Assembly: GCF_003664185.1 (NCBI RefSeq)
Contig: NZ_RCCS01000007.1
Span: 124,001-188,000, forward strand
Direction of reading: 5' to 3'
Length of the DNA stretch: 64,000 nt
Source: Tenacibaculum discolor
GTDB taxonomy: Bacteria; Bacteroidota; Bacteroidia; Flavobacteriales; Flavobacteriaceae
Each line of letters begins with the position of its first letter. The stretch's first letter is position 1. The position numbers and the translations under genes were made by a program. Below the pieces are notes generated by a model. That model saw only the letters and a list, made by a program, of their open reading frames with translations. It was not told where the DNA came from and did no database searches. Positions 8,419 to 17,677 of the stretch are shown here, in pieces.

Positions 8419-9453
8419 TTATACCGTTTCTATTTCTAAAAGTACAGAAAGTCGTTCGTTTTTCAATGAAGTTTCAAATTTATACTTGTTAGTATATATT
8501 AACTGTAAGCGTTTTTCTAAGTTTTGTAAACCGATGCCCGAACCGCTTTTATCTTCTGTTTTTTTAGGAAAATTGTCATTTTCTATTTTAAAACATACAG
8601 TATTTCTTTTGCAAATCATCTCCACAGTGATAGTACTTTTTTTAGTAGCAGAAACACCGTGCTTAAAGGCATTTTCTATTAGCGAAATAAATAGTAAAGG
8701 TGCTATTTTAATACCTGTTTCTTCAGAAGGAAAATTATAATTTACTATAGTTTTGTCTGATAATCTAAGCTTCATTAACTCTATGTACTTGATCATAAAA
8801 TCAATTTCTTTTGAAAGCATAATCAATTCTACATTGGTTTCATATAGCATGTAACGCATTAGTTTACTCAAACTGTGTATAGATGTTTTGGCTTGATCTG
8901 GTGAAATATCAACCAAAGCATAAATATTGTTTAGTGAGTTAAAAAAGAAGTGCGGCTGTAATTGATAGTGTAAATGTTGTAACTCTGACTGCAGTTTAAA
9001 ATTAGCGGCTTCTTTACGTTCAGTTTCAGTTTTAACCCAACGTTGAGTGGTTTTTATGACTATAGAAAACAGTAAAGGAGCCATATACAAAGACATTTGT
9101 ACGTAAATAATCATTTTAAAAGGAGGGCCTATACCTTTTCTTTCATTTGGAATTCCTATCAAATCATTAAAAAAAGCATCTTCAATTTGTTCTTTTAAAG
9201 TAATAAAAACTGCAATCATTAATACATTAGTAAGAACAAATAGAACGGTTTCTTTTCTAAATAGAAACCGATCTATAAGTATGAAATAATTAGAGTAAAA
9301 AATAACAGCATAAAAAACTAGGGGGATCCAAAAATGTGCTATAACTCGGTTTATTTCTTGCCCTTGACCATAAGATAATACATAGGGCATGCATATTAGA
9401 ACAAACCAAACTAAGGCATGTGTAAAGAGTGTTATTTTTTTGTTTTTATTCAT
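8419..9453 (-). CDS. LytS-type sensor histidine kinase
   Basis: 344 residues. Four membrane helices at about 8-30, 40-60, 68-88 and 115-135, with no large periplasmic sensor. A His_kinase domain follows (PF06580), with phospho-acceptor H168 in LQPHFFFNSLNN, then an HATPase_c domain with LLFISLIENAFKHG and GSGIGLQNLEKRL. It overlaps the permease gene by 8 bases and precedes the LytTR regulator, so the pair is cotranscribed with the exporter. With the sensor buried in the membrane, it may detect the envelope or the transport process itself. Confidence 0.95.
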   Translation of the reverse strand: MNKNKKITLFTHALVWFVLICMPYVLSYGQGQEINRVIAHFWIPLVFYAVIFYSNYFILIDRFLFRKETVLFVLTNVLMIAVFITLKEQIEDAFFNDLIGIPNERKGIGPPFKMIIYVQMSLYMAPLLFSIVIKTTQRWVKTETERKEAANFKLQSELQHLHYQLQPHFFFNSLNNIYALVDISPDQAKTSIHSLSKLMRYMLYETNVELIMLSKEIDFMIKYIELMKLRLSDKTIVNYNFPSEETGIKIAPLLFISLIENAFKHGVSATKKSTITVEMICKRNTVCFKIENDNFPKKTEDKSGSGIGLQNLEKRLQLIYTNKYKFETSLKNERLSVLLEIETV

Positions 9454-10666
9454 AACGTAAAGCCGTAATTGGGTTTAAAGCCGATGCTTTTCTAGCAGGG
9501 TACCAGCCAAAAAATATACCTGTAATAGCGCAAACTGCAAATGATATAATTATAGAATATAGGGCAACGCTTGTAGGCCAATTTAAGAATTTTTCAACAA
9601 AAATAGTAGCACTTAAACCTAGGATGACGCCTAATAAACCACCTGTAACACTAATTAAAATAGCTTCAATTAAGAATTGCATTAAAATATCAGAATCTTT
9701 ACCACCAACAGCCATACGTAAACCAATTTCTTTAGTACGTTCTTTTACCGATACATACATAATATTCATAATGCCAATTCCTCCAATTAACAAAGAAATA
9801 CCTGCTACAGCTACCAATAAAATAGTTAGCATTTCACTTGTAGCACTAAAGGTTGAAATTAATTCTTCCATAGAGCGTACATTAAAATCGTCATCTTCAT
9901 TATCTGTTAGTTTGTGCTGTTTTCTTAAAATTTCAGTAACTTGAGTAACAGCATCAGGAGCATGTTCTTCACTAATAGCAGAAGCCATGACTTGATTTAA
10001 ATGATTAATTGCTAAAATACGCTTCTGAACTGTTGTATAAGGGGCAATGACCACATCGTCTTGGTCTTGACCAAAAGTGTTTTCTCCTTTTTTTTCTAAG
10101 ACACCAATAATTTTAAACGGAATATTGTTAAATCTAATGGTTTGTCCAACAGGATTTTCATCATCGGAAAAAAGATTTTCTACTACAGTTTGTCCTAACA
10201 AAACTACTTTTGCAGCTGATCGTACTTCAGCATTAGTGAACATACTACCGTTTTGTAAACCTACAGTTTTAATATTTAAGTAATCAGGATTGACACCGTA
10301 AATTGTAGAAGGCCAGTTATTGGAGCCGTTAATAACTTGCCCACCACTGTTAACCATTGGTGTTATATATGTGAGTAAACCGGCTTGCTCTTTTATAGCT
10401 TGATAGTCATTTAGTGTTAAAGATTTGATAGAATTAGGATCTAACCTAACGCCGCCAAACATATCGGAACCAGGTCTAATAGTAATCATATTTGACCCCA
10501 TGCTAGAAATAGTTGAACGAATACTTTTTTTTGATCCTTCGCCAATAGCTAACATAGTAATTACTGAAGCTACACCTATGATAATACCAAGCATGGTTAG
10601 TAGTGTTCGGATTTTGTTAAGGATTATAGCTTTATATGCTATTTTTAGTAGGTTTAACATTCTCAT
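9446..10666 (-). CDS. MacB-type ABC transporter permease
   Basis: 406 residues. One N-terminal membrane helix (about 20-42), a periplasmic MacB_PCD domain (about 43-250) and three C-terminal helices forming the FtsX domain (about 275-400), with the family motifs SLLIGGIGIMNIMYVSV and RTKEIGLRMAVG. It is separate from its ATPase, as in split MacB systems. MacB proteins are mechanotransmitters that drive substrate out through a TolC duct. It is 2 bases from the ATPase gene and overlaps the kinase gene. Confidence 0.95.
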   Translation of the reverse strand: MRMLNLLKIAYKAIILNKIRTLLTMLGIIIGVASVITMLAIGEGSKKSIRSTISSMGSNMITIRPGSDMFGGVRLDPNSIKSLTLNDYQAIKEQAGLLTYITPMVNSGGQVINGSNNWPSTIYGVNPDYLNIKTVGLQNGSMFTNAEVRSAAKVVLLGQTVVENLFSDDENPVGQTIRFNNIPFKIIGVLEKKGENTFGQDQDDVVIAPYTTVQKRILAINHLNQVMASAISEEHAPDAVTQVTEILRKQHKLTDNEDDDFNVRSMEELISTFSATSEMLTILLVAVAGISLLIGGIGIMNIMYVSVKERTKEIGLRMAVGGKDSDILMQFLIEAILISVTGGLLGVILGLSATIFVEKFLNWPTSVALYSIIISFAVCAITGIFFGWYPARKASALNPITALRYE

Positions 10667-10668
10667 GA

Positions 10669-11412
10669 TTAGTGGTTTTCTATAGGTAATTTGGCTAAGT
10701 GTTCAGCTGCAAATTGCACGTCGTTGTTTTTATAATCTTGTATAATTTCACCGTCTTTAAGTACAATAGTTCGATTACTAAATGTAGCAATATCAGGTTC
10801 GTGTGTTACAAAGGTTATTGTTATACCTTGTTGATTTAGTTCTTGAAATAAAGACATGATTTCATAAGAAGTTCTAGTGTCTAAATTTCCTGTGGCTTCA
10901 TCTGCAAGAATCATTACAGGATTGTTTACTAATGATCTGGCAATAGCTACACGTTGTTGTTGCCCTCCAGAAAGCTGAGCAGGAGTATGGTACAATCTTT
11001 TACCTAAACCAACCATTTCTAAAGCTTTAATAGCACGTTCTCTTCGTTCTTTAGAAGTTACTTTACTATTATAAAGTAAAGGCAATTCCACATTTTCTAT
11101 AGCAGATGTTCTTGCTAACAAATTATATGATTGAAAAATGAATCCTATCTTCTCATTACGAATTGTAGCTAGTTCACTTTTGTTTAAATCTTTTATTCTA
11201 ACACCGTCAATTTCATATGAGCCTGATGTAGGTTGATCTAAGCACCCTAAAATATTAAGCATGGTACTTTTTCCTGAACCACTAGACCCCATTATAGTAA
11301 CAAATTCACCTTTATGAATATCAAATGAAATTCCTTTTAAAGCATGAACGGTTTCTGATCCCATAGTAAAATCACGCTTTAAGTTTTGTATTTTAATTGC
11401 TTTTTTTACCAT
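10669..11412 (-). CDS. MacB-type ABC transporter ATP-binding protein
   Basis: 247 residues, a complete ABC ATPase of the LolD/MacB group. Walker [11 protein letters not shown]-loop in FIFQSYNLL, signature [15 protein letters not shown], Walker [11 protein letters not shown] and the switch His in FVTHEPD. It pairs with the downstream permease, which has no ATPase of its own. The spacing to both neighbours is 2 bases. Confidence 0.97.
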   Translation of the reverse strand: MVKKAIKIQNLKRDFTMGSETVHALKGISFDIHKGEFVTIMGSSGSGKSTMLNILGCLDQPTSGSYEIDGVRIKDLNKSELATIRNEKIGFIFQSYNLLARTSAIENVELPLLYNSKVTSKERRERAIKALEMVGLGKRLYHTPAQLSGGQQQRVAIARSLVNNPVMILADEATGNLDTRTSYEIMSLFQELNQQGITITFVTHEPDIATFSNRTIVLKDGEIIQDYKNNDVQFAAEHLAKLPIENH

Positions 11413-11414
11413 AA

Positions 11415-12623
11415 CTATTTACCTTTTTTTTTAGATCCTGGTGGTTTTGGTATAAAAGGACTTCCATTAGTACCTTGAGCACCTTTGGTTATAGGGTTTT
11501 TACTTTTAAGGCTGTATACTAGTTTGTCTCCTTCTTTAACTCCATCTACAATTTGTACGTTTACACCATCGCTTGCACCAAGAGTTACGGTTTTATATGT
11601 TATGGAGCCATTGTTGTTTAAAACCCAAAGAACAGGTTCTTGTTTTTGAGGTTTATTTGTAGGCTCAGTTAAGTTTTGTTGCTGGAAATATTGAGCGAAA
11701 GCTGTTGGTTCTGGTTTAAAGTTTACAGCTTTAGCCTTAACAGTTAACACATCTTTTAATTCTAAAGTGTAGATGGAAATGGTTGCTGTTAACCCTGGTT
11801 TTAGCTTTAAATTAGGATTTTGAGCTTTTATTACAACAGTATAAGTAACAACATTAGAAGTAACTTTCGGATTTAAACGTACTTGAGTAACCTCACCTTC
11901 AAAAATTTCTCCTATATAGGCATCAACGGTAAAAGTTACGCGTTGTCCTTTTTTAACATTTCCTATATCGGCTTCGTCAACATCAGCTTCAACTTGCATT
12001 TCTTTTAAATCTTGCGCAATGGTAAATAGTGTTGGTGTACTATAACTTGATGCAACGGTTTGTCCTTCATCTATATTTCTAGATAATACAACACCATCAA
12101 TAGGCGAATAAATATTAGCATATTCTAAATTTGTACGTGTTGTTTTTAACTCTGATAAGCGTTGTGTAACAGTACCTTTTGCGGTTTGAAAATTAAATAG
12201 AGCATCATCATAATCAGATTTACTAATTACTTGGTTGTCAAATAACGTTTTTTGTCTTTTGTAAATGGTTTCTGTATAATTACGTTGATTGATAGCATTG
12301 TTATAACTAGCCTGTGCTTGTGTAAGTGCTGCTTTTAAATTGGTTTTATCTAGTTCAGCAATAAGCTGTCCTTTTTTTACAACACTATTGTAGTCTACAT
12401 AAATTTTTTTAACAACACCAGAAACCTGTGTACCAACTTCTACTTGTGTAATAGGTTCTATAGTACCAGTTGCAGTAACCAAAGTGGTTACATTTTCTTT
12501 TTTTGCTAAAACAGTTTTGGCTTCGATAACAACATTTTCATTAGGTTGAAATAGATTGTAGAGTATTAAGGCTGCTATGGCTAATACAATGCCGATTATG
12601 ACAATGTTTTTTTTAGATTTCAT
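11415..12623 (-). CDS. Periplasmic adaptor (HlyD/MacA family)
   Basis: 402 residues. One N-terminal membrane anchor (about 6-24), then a lipoyl/barrel-sandwich domain with GTIEPITQVEVGTQVSGVV, a helical hairpin at about 95-170 that docks on the TolC channel, the second half-lipoyl motif YSPIDGVVLSRNIDEGQTV, and beta-barrel and membrane-proximal domains. The C-terminus is Pro/Gly/Lys rich. It links the inner-membrane ABC pump to the outer-membrane channel. Confidence 0.95.
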   Translation of the reverse strand: MKSKKNIVIIGIVLAIAALILYNLFQPNENVVIEAKTVLAKKENVTTLVTATGTIEPITQVEVGTQVSGVVKKIYVDYNSVVKKGQLIAELDKTNLKAALTQAQASYNNAINQRNYTETIYKRQKTLFDNQVISKSDYDDALFNFQTAKGTVTQRLSELKTTRTNLEYANIYSPIDGVVLSRNIDEGQTVASSYSTPTLFTIAQDLKEMQVEADVDEADIGNVKKGQRVTFTVDAYIGEIFEGEVTQVRLNPKVTSNVVTYTVVIKAQNPNLKLKPGLTATISIYTLELKDVLTVKAKAVNFKPEPTAFAQYFQQQNLTEPTNKPQKQEPVLWVLNNNGSITYKTVTLGASDGVNVQIVDGVKEGDKLVYSLKSKNPITKGAQGTNGSPFIPKPPGSKKKGK

Positions 12624-12635
12624 AAGTGTTTTTAA

Positions 12636-13964
12636 TTAAAGTGTTATAGGATTTCCTTGATAGAATTGTAATAGTTGATGGTATAAAATTCTTAAGTATT
12701 TAGCTTGTAAATAATCTTGTTGCGCATTGGTATAAGTATTTTGACTAATGACTAAATCTGTAGTACTTAAGCCTCCTAATTTGTATTTTTTCTGAGCAAG
12801 CGTGTAAGATTGTTTTGCAGCTTCCATTGAAGCCTTTGCAGCAACTAGTTGTTCTTGGGTAGAAAGTGCGTTTTGGTAAGCAGTTTCTACTTTTTTATAC
12901 ACTTCTTTTTCTGTAGTTAGCTTGTTTATTTTGGACTTCTCAATATTAATTTCTGCGGTTTTTACTGCTGCTTTAGTTTGATTGCGATTAAAAATTGGAA
13001 TGTTAAGTGAAAGCCCTATTCTTTGATTAAAATTCACATTAAATTGATCATAAAATGTACTATTGTTTATACTTGTGTAACCTGTACCAAGACTAGTGAT
13101 TAACGATAAGGTTGGTAAATAAGCACCTTTGGCAATATCTAAACCTTTTTCACTCGCTTTAATCTCTAAATTACTCGCTTCAACTTCAGGTAAAATACCC
13201 AGTGCTTTATTATAGATGTTTATTTTGTTTATAAGAATTGTAGAGTAATCTGTTTTATCATCTAAAGTTTCAATTTCAATATCTTGTGTCGGAGCTAATT
13301 CTAACAATTGTTTTAAAGCAATTAGATATTGTTGATAGGTGTTTTTAGCATTGATAAAAGTATATTTATTGGTTGCAGCCTGACTAATGGCTTCGGTATA
13401 GTCACTTAAAGCAATTGTACCAGCATTTAATCTAGCTTTAGCTCTTTCTACCTCTTTTTGGGTAGATTCTAGGTTGTTCTTAGCAATGGTAATACCTTCT
13501 TTTGCATGCAAAATCTGTAAATAATTTTCTAAAACACTTAAAATGACGTTGTTTTTAGTTTCTTCTTCTAAAAAAGTACTTTGATTTAGTAGTATTTTAT
13601 TTTGAGAAATTTGATTATTTATCTGATTACCTTGAAATAGCGTTACAGTACTATTTAGTCCTAAATTTGTGCTATATATTTGGTCTGTTACATAATTACT
13701 TGTAATGGGGTCGATAGAGTTACCATTTGTAAAAGATTGTGAGGCAGAACCAAAGAGGTTTGGTAACCTTGATGCTTTAGCTTTAAGATAATTAACTGAT
13801 GCTTGAGTTTTGTTTAAAGAAGCATTTTTTAAGGTAATATTATGTTCTACAGCATAGGTTATGCAATCACTTAATGTCCAAATTTTAGACTTAGATATCT
13901 CTTTTTCTTGTGCAAAATTGAACTGCACAAATAATAAAGAGGTTATGAAAAGATATACTTTCAT
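12636..13964 (-). CDS. TolC-family outer-membrane efflux protein
   Basis: 442 residues with a signal peptide (about 1-18, ending NFAQ) and two OEP repeats (PF02321) made of long amphipathic coiled helices. The second repeat contains YKKVETAYQNALSTQEQLVAAK and YKLGGLSTTDLVISQNTY. It is the first gene of the operon TolC, adaptor, ATPase, permease, kinase, regulator. An imperfect palindrome CAATTT-taat-AAATTG lies 43-58 bases upstream (14007-14022) and could be a binding site; no strong promoter consensus is seen. Confidence 0.95.
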   Translation of the reverse strand: MKVYLFITSLLFVQFNFAQEKEISKSKIWTLSDCITYAVEHNITLKNASLNKTQASVNYLKAKASRLPNLFGSASQSFTNGNSIDPITSNYVTDQIYSTNLGLNSTVTLFQGNQINNQISQNKILLNQSTFLEEETKNNVILSVLENYLQILHAKEGITIAKNNLESTQKEVERAKARLNAGTIALSDYTEAISQAATNKYTFINAKNTYQQYLIALKQLLELAPTQDIEIETLDDKTDYSTILINKINIYNKALGILPEVEASNLEIKASEKGLDIAKGAYLPTLSLITSLGTGYTSINNSTFYDQFNVNFNQRIGLSLNIPIFNRNQTKAAVKTAEINIEKSKINKLTTEKEVYKKVETAYQNALSTQEQLVAAKASMEAAKQSYTLAQKKYKLGGLSTTDLVISQNTYTNAQQDYLQAKYLRILYHQLLQFYQGNPITL

Positions 13965-14057
13965 TTGATGTGTTTTTAATTAACACTTCAAAAATGAAAC
14001 ATATCTCAATTTTAATAAATTGTAATAGAAGTTTGAAGCTATTGTATATATAAAAGA

Positions 14058-14184
14058 TTAAATTTTATCGATAAGATTTTCTGTAGCACTTTCTCCAATA
14101 AATTTATAAAGAATGTCTTCTATTGTTAATAACATACAAAAACAATTTCTTTAGTGTCTTTAGTAGTAGCTTTTATAAAAATCA
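14058..14184 (-). pseudogene. Possible short gene relic
   Basis: The minus strand has an ATG at 14184 opening MIFIKATTKDTKEIVF, which stops early. After a change of frame it continues MLLTIEDILYKFIGES and further to a TAA at 14060-14058. The joined text reads like protein but is short and matches no family I recognise. It may be chance coding in AT-rich DNA. Confidence 0.25.
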
Positions 14185-14195
14185 TTGTAAATATT

Positions 14196-14774
14196 TTAAT
14201 TGACTTTACTTCTAACTAATCTAACACTCATACCAAACGATTTTCCTTTATCTTTTTTTGTGTATGTTATAATTTTTTCTCTGTTTCCAGATACAGCAAA
14301 CCCTTCTTTAAAACTTATGTAGCTGGCAGTGTTTTTATTAGGTGTTGTTGAGCTCCAGAAAGCATAGGCTCCTTTTCCCCAAAAAAAAGTAGAGTCAATT
14401 TCTGTAAATACTTGTTTATAATTAACTCTGTCTTTTTTATTTTTATTGATAGAACGATATTCTTTTATACTAGGAACTCTCCAGTCGCTGAATCCTGCGT
14501 AGTTAATAGAGTTCATTTGTTCTTGCCACTCAAAAACTTCATTCCATTTATTTAAAAACCTTTTCTCAATTGTACTAAAATCTTTTTTCATCCAAACCAA
14601 GTTTGTAGTAGAGTCTAACACAATTAGAGTAGAATCAATAGTCTTTTGGTTGTTATCAGGAGTAACTTTTTCTACTTTTACTTCAGGTTTCTTTTTAGGT
14701 TCGTTATTTTCTTTTTTAGAGTTCTTACATGAAGAAAAGTTAAGTAGTAAAACAGCAAGGATAAGTATTCTCAT
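14196..14774 (-). CDS. DUF1566 (Lcl C-terminal-like) lipoprotein
   Basis: 192 residues. Lipoprotein signal with lipobox NFSSC (Cys at about 16), then a Lys/Glu/Pro-rich spacer. A DUF1566 domain lies at about 55-190: LVWMKKDF, WNEVFEWQEQMNS, the hallmark YAGFSDWRVPSIKEYRSI, an AFWSSTTP motif and the C-terminal GMSVRLVR. DUF1566 occurs in secreted proteins of many bacteria, and its biochemical role is unknown. It sits alone between the exporter operon and DUF4272. Confidence 0.88.
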   Translation of the reverse strand: MRILILAVLLLNFSSCKNSKKENNEPKKKPEVKVEKVTPDNNQKTIDSTLIVLDSTTNLVWMKKDFSTIEKRFLNKWNEVFEWQEQMNSINYAGFSDWRVPSIKEYRSINKNKKDRVNYKQVFTEIDSTFFWGKGAYAFWSSTTPNKNTASYISFKEGFAVSGNREKIITYTKKDKGKSFGMSVRLVRSKVN

Positions 14775-14841
14775 TTTCTTAAAATTTCAATTTTTACAAA
14801 TTTATGAGTCTATAAATTAATTTCTCCTGTTTTATTTAAGT

Positions 14842-15570
14842 TTATGTGCTAAGATCGGTATCTTCCCATTCAGTACCGTTAGAAAGCATCCATGTTAACG
14901 AATGTCTACGTTCATGTATAACTCCTCCATTTCCAATAGGATCGAAGCCATCAGGAGCAGTGTTTCCTCCTAGTTGAGCACTTCTTACTGCATTATGTAA
15001 GCAGTAAAATAAATCCTCTTTTTCTACCAGTTTTTCTTCTTCTAGAGTGTGTTGCAGAGGAAGCCAATCACTAATTAAAGTATCAAGTGAACATGTATGA
15101 TTTATTAAGATTTCCTGCATTTGCTCTCCTGTCATCATTTGACCAGAAATCTCAGGTTCATCATAACCAAAGTACCAAGCAAGTGGCCATGCGTTTTCAA
15201 ACTTCCAACCAATAGAATTTCTTAACTCAATATCATTTCTAGAAGCATTAAGTATTTCTTTTTCTTCTGTGGTCATGTAACCAAGAAGTTTATTTTGATT
15301 AATGAAGTTAATTATTTTTTCGTCAGGTAAGTTTTCTGTAGGCACCATAAGCCATAAAACAAGAGCTTTTATAGCGTGGAGTCTTCCTGCGATTTCGTCA
15401 GCAGGTCTTAATTTTGTTTCTCTGATTGTAGGAAGAGAACTTGCAGGACGAAATCCAGCATCAAGACAAATAGCAATTGATTGAGATCTAATTGTTGAAG
15501 AATCTCTTTGAGTTACTTCAGGTTTAGGTGTATTATTATTTGAAGTTTTTTTTCTATTAAACCATCCCAT
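14842..15570 (-). CDS. DUF4272 domain protein
   Basis: 242 residues, soluble. A short basic start (MGWFNRKK) is followed by a DUF4272 domain (PF14094) at about 28-235. Family-typical segments include RSQSIAICLDAGFRPASSLP, EIAGRLHAIKALVLWL and the C-terminal DGFDPIGNGGVIHERRHSLTWM. The function of DUF4272 is unknown; it often sits in toxin-immunity or stress contexts, but nothing in this neighbourhood supports that here. Confidence 0.88.
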   Translation of the reverse strand: MGWFNRKKTSNNNTPKPEVTQRDSSTIRSQSIAICLDAGFRPASSLPTIRETKLRPADEIAGRLHAIKALVLWLMVPTENLPDEKIINFINQNKLLGYMTTEEKEILNASRNDIELRNSIGWKFENAWPLAWYFGYDEPEISGQMMTGEQMQEILINHTCSLDTLISDWLPLQHTLEEEKLVEKEDLFYCLHNAVRSAQLGGNTAPDGFDPIGNGGVIHERRHSLTWMLSNGTEWEDTDLST

Positions 15571-15891
15571 AGTTTGTTTTTTTATGTTTGTAAACTTATA
15601 GCTTATTTTTTGGTAAAAATATTTATAAGAGCAACAGGTATTAATATGGAATATGTTAAAATATAGTAAAGATTGATGAGAATTTTGTGTTACGACTGCT
15701 TTTATGAATTGAGATTATTTGGTTACATGCTTTTATTTGTATAAACAAAACTTAAGTTATTTTGCTTGTAATGAGTTTAATGTGTTGAAAATAAGTGTTC
15801 TGTGGTTTTAGAAGGATTTACAGTTCCGAGAAAAGTTTGACGCGCTTGTTTAAAGTATCTATATTTGAGCTCTTAATGAAAATGATTTTAG
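15571..15891. other. Intergenic region between divergent genes
   Basis: 321 bases between the start of the DUF4272 gene (minus) and the start of the flavoprotein gene (plus). A good Bacteroidetes promoter for the plus-strand gene lies at 15837-15867. No RNA gene, repeat or coding relic could be made out in the rest. Confidence 0.6.
15837..15867 (+). promoter_or_regulatory. Promoter of the flavoprotein oxidoreductase gene
   Basis: TTG at 15837-15839, a 20-base spacer and TATATTTG at 15860-15867, a full match to the Bacteroidetes promoter. The predicted transcription start leaves a leader of about 20 bases to the ATG at 15892. Confidence 0.75.
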
Positions 15892-16935
15892 ATGTTAGAT
15901 TTTGTGATTATAGGTGGTGCACAAGCAGGCTTATCCATGGCTTACCACTTAAAAAAGATGGAAAAAAGTTTTATAGTAGTAGATGGAGAAGAAGAAATAG
16001 GAGCCTCTTGGCTAAATAGATGGGATTCTTTAAAATTATTTACACCAACTGAATATAATCACTTACCTGGTTTAAAATTTAATGCTCCTAAAGGGCATTA
16101 TCCATCTAAATATGAGGTTAGCGATTACTTTAAATCGTATGTGAAGAAGTTTGACATTCCTGTACAACTAAACACATTAATTACTTCTGTAAAAAAATCG
16201 GTTAAAGGATTTCATGTAATCTATAATGAAGGAGAAATTCTAGCTAAGAATATAATTGTAGCAACCGGACCGTTTCATATACCATACACACCACCTTGTC
16301 ATACTAAACTATCTGATGAAGTATTGCAAATGCACAGTAATTACTATAAAAATAGTAAACAGTTGCAAGAAGGAGATGTGTTAGTTGTTGGAGGTGGAGA
16401 TTCTGGATACCAAATTCTGGATGAAATATCTAAGGATAAAAAATCAAAAACGGTTTATTTTTCGGGAGATACGAAGGTGAAAACCTTACCTCAGCAATTT
16501 TTAGGTAAAACTTTATGGTGGTGGTTTACACTTATAGGTTTTTTAAAGTTTAACAAGTACAGTTGGATAGGGAAAAAAATAAGCACATCGTTGCAACCTG
16601 TAATTGGTACTGATGTAAAAGAAATTTTATCCCGTGAAAATGTAGTTACTGTTGGAAGAACTAAAGATGCGTTGGATAATGAAGTTGTTTTTGAAAACAA
16701 AAAAGTAACATCAATAAAAAATATTATTTGGGCAACAGGATATCGTCCTAACTTTAAATGGATAGAAGGTTTGGAGTTAGACTCAGATAACTATCCAAAA
16801 AATTATAGAGGAGTAAGTAATATTGAAGGGCTGTATTTTATAGGTTTACCTTGGATGTTTACGCGTGGTTCTGCCACTTTAGGAGGTGTATCAAAAGATG
16901 CTAGCTATTTGGCAGATATAATTAGTAAAAAATAA
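15892..16935 (+). CDS. FAD/NAD(P)-dependent oxidoreductase (FMO/CzcO-like)
   Basis: 347 residues. An N-terminal FAD-binding Rossmann motif IIGGAQAGLSMAYHL (GxGxxG-like, with Ala in place of the second Gly) lies at residues 4-18, and a second, NAD(P)-binding motif VVGGGDSGYQILDEI at about 165-180. A C-terminal IWATGYRPNF is the ATG motif typical of flavin monooxygenase-like enzymes. The substrate is unknown; related proteins oxidise small organic or sulfur/nitrogen compounds. It is a single-gene unit with its own promoter. Confidence 0.9.
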   Translation: MLDFVIIGGAQAGLSMAYHLKKMEKSFIVVDGEEEIGASWLNRWDSLKLFTPTEYNHLPGLKFNAPKGHYPSKYEVSDYFKSYVKKFDIPVQLNTLITSVKKSVKGFHVIYNEGEILAKNIIVATGPFHIPYTPPCHTKLSDEVLQMHSNYYKNSKQLQEGDVLVVGGGDSGYQILDEISKDKKSKTVYFSGDTKVKTLPQQFLGKTLWWWFTLIGFLKFNKYSWIGKKISTSLQPVIGTDVKEILSRENVVTVGRTKDALDNEVVFENKKVTSIKNIIWATGYRPNFKWIEGLELDSDNYPKNYRGVSNIEGLYFIGLPWMFTRGSATLGGVSKDASYLADIISKK

Positions 16936-17034
16936 ATTTTAAGTATAATAACAAAACCACTAAAAGTATTATTTAGGGGGTTTGTTAGATGAGTTTATAG
17001 ATTTAAAGGTACTTCCCTAAAAAAATGAGTCTAA

Positions 17035-17520
17035 TTACTTAATTAAAATATTTAAAATCTTTGCACTTAAAAATAATCCAAAACCAAATACGGTATGTGT
17101 AATTAAACTCATTATTCTAGCTTTGATTGGGTCAGGAACGTTAGAAGCGGCAATACCTAGTCCGAAAGCAGGTTGCATAAAAAAGAAAGGAGCTATAACA
17201 GTTACTATCCCTATGATTAAAGCTGGTAAAAGAGTAGGACTTTCAAGCCATTTTTTATCAAAAATAAGCACCAAGAGTAAAGCGAACATAACTCCAATAG
17301 TATAATGCGCAATCCAGCCGATTATATGTTCATGTTTTATAGAAGGAGTGGTAAATATTGTATGATGTGAAAACTTGCCATCAAAAAAATACCCAATCCA
17401 ACGCCCCAGAAACTTGTAGTTAAGAGTTTTGATACCAAAGTAATTTAAGATTACGGAGTAAACATCCATAGTTGCTGTTGCTCCAACACCTATTAAAATT
17501 GTTTGAAATAAATTATTCAT
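17035..17520 (-). CDS. DUF2938 membrane protein
   Basis: 161 residues, four to five membrane helices. The segment GRWIGYFFDGKFSHHTI and the early GVGATATMDVYSV match the DUF2938 family (PF11158), where a conserved Asp lies in the first helix. Function unknown. It is convergent with the flavoprotein gene and divergent from ctlX. Confidence 0.85.
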   Translation of the reverse strand: MNNLFQTILIGVGATATMDVYSVILNYFGIKTLNYKFLGRWIGYFFDGKFSHHTIFTTPSIKHEHIIGWIAHYTIGVMFALLLVLIFDKKWLESPTLLPALIIGIVTVIAPFFFMQPAFGLGIAASNVPDPIKARIMSLITHTVFGFGLFLSAKILNILIK

Positions 17521-17677
17521 GTTGTTTTTTTAGACAAAAGTAAAATGAGTGAAGAAGGTGGTGATAGGACAAAACATAGAAATAACAGGATAAATTAATA
17601 TTACTTAACTAAATTTAGTAGCTTCTCTTTACTGTTTTGGTTGTTAAAACAAACCAAAATCTTATTACATTCGCAGT

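Noticed and set aside
16943-16985. Terminator hairpin AAACC-CTAAA / TTTAG-GGGTTT after the flavoprotein gene
   Set aside because: The stem is interrupted and the T-run is short; too weak to list.
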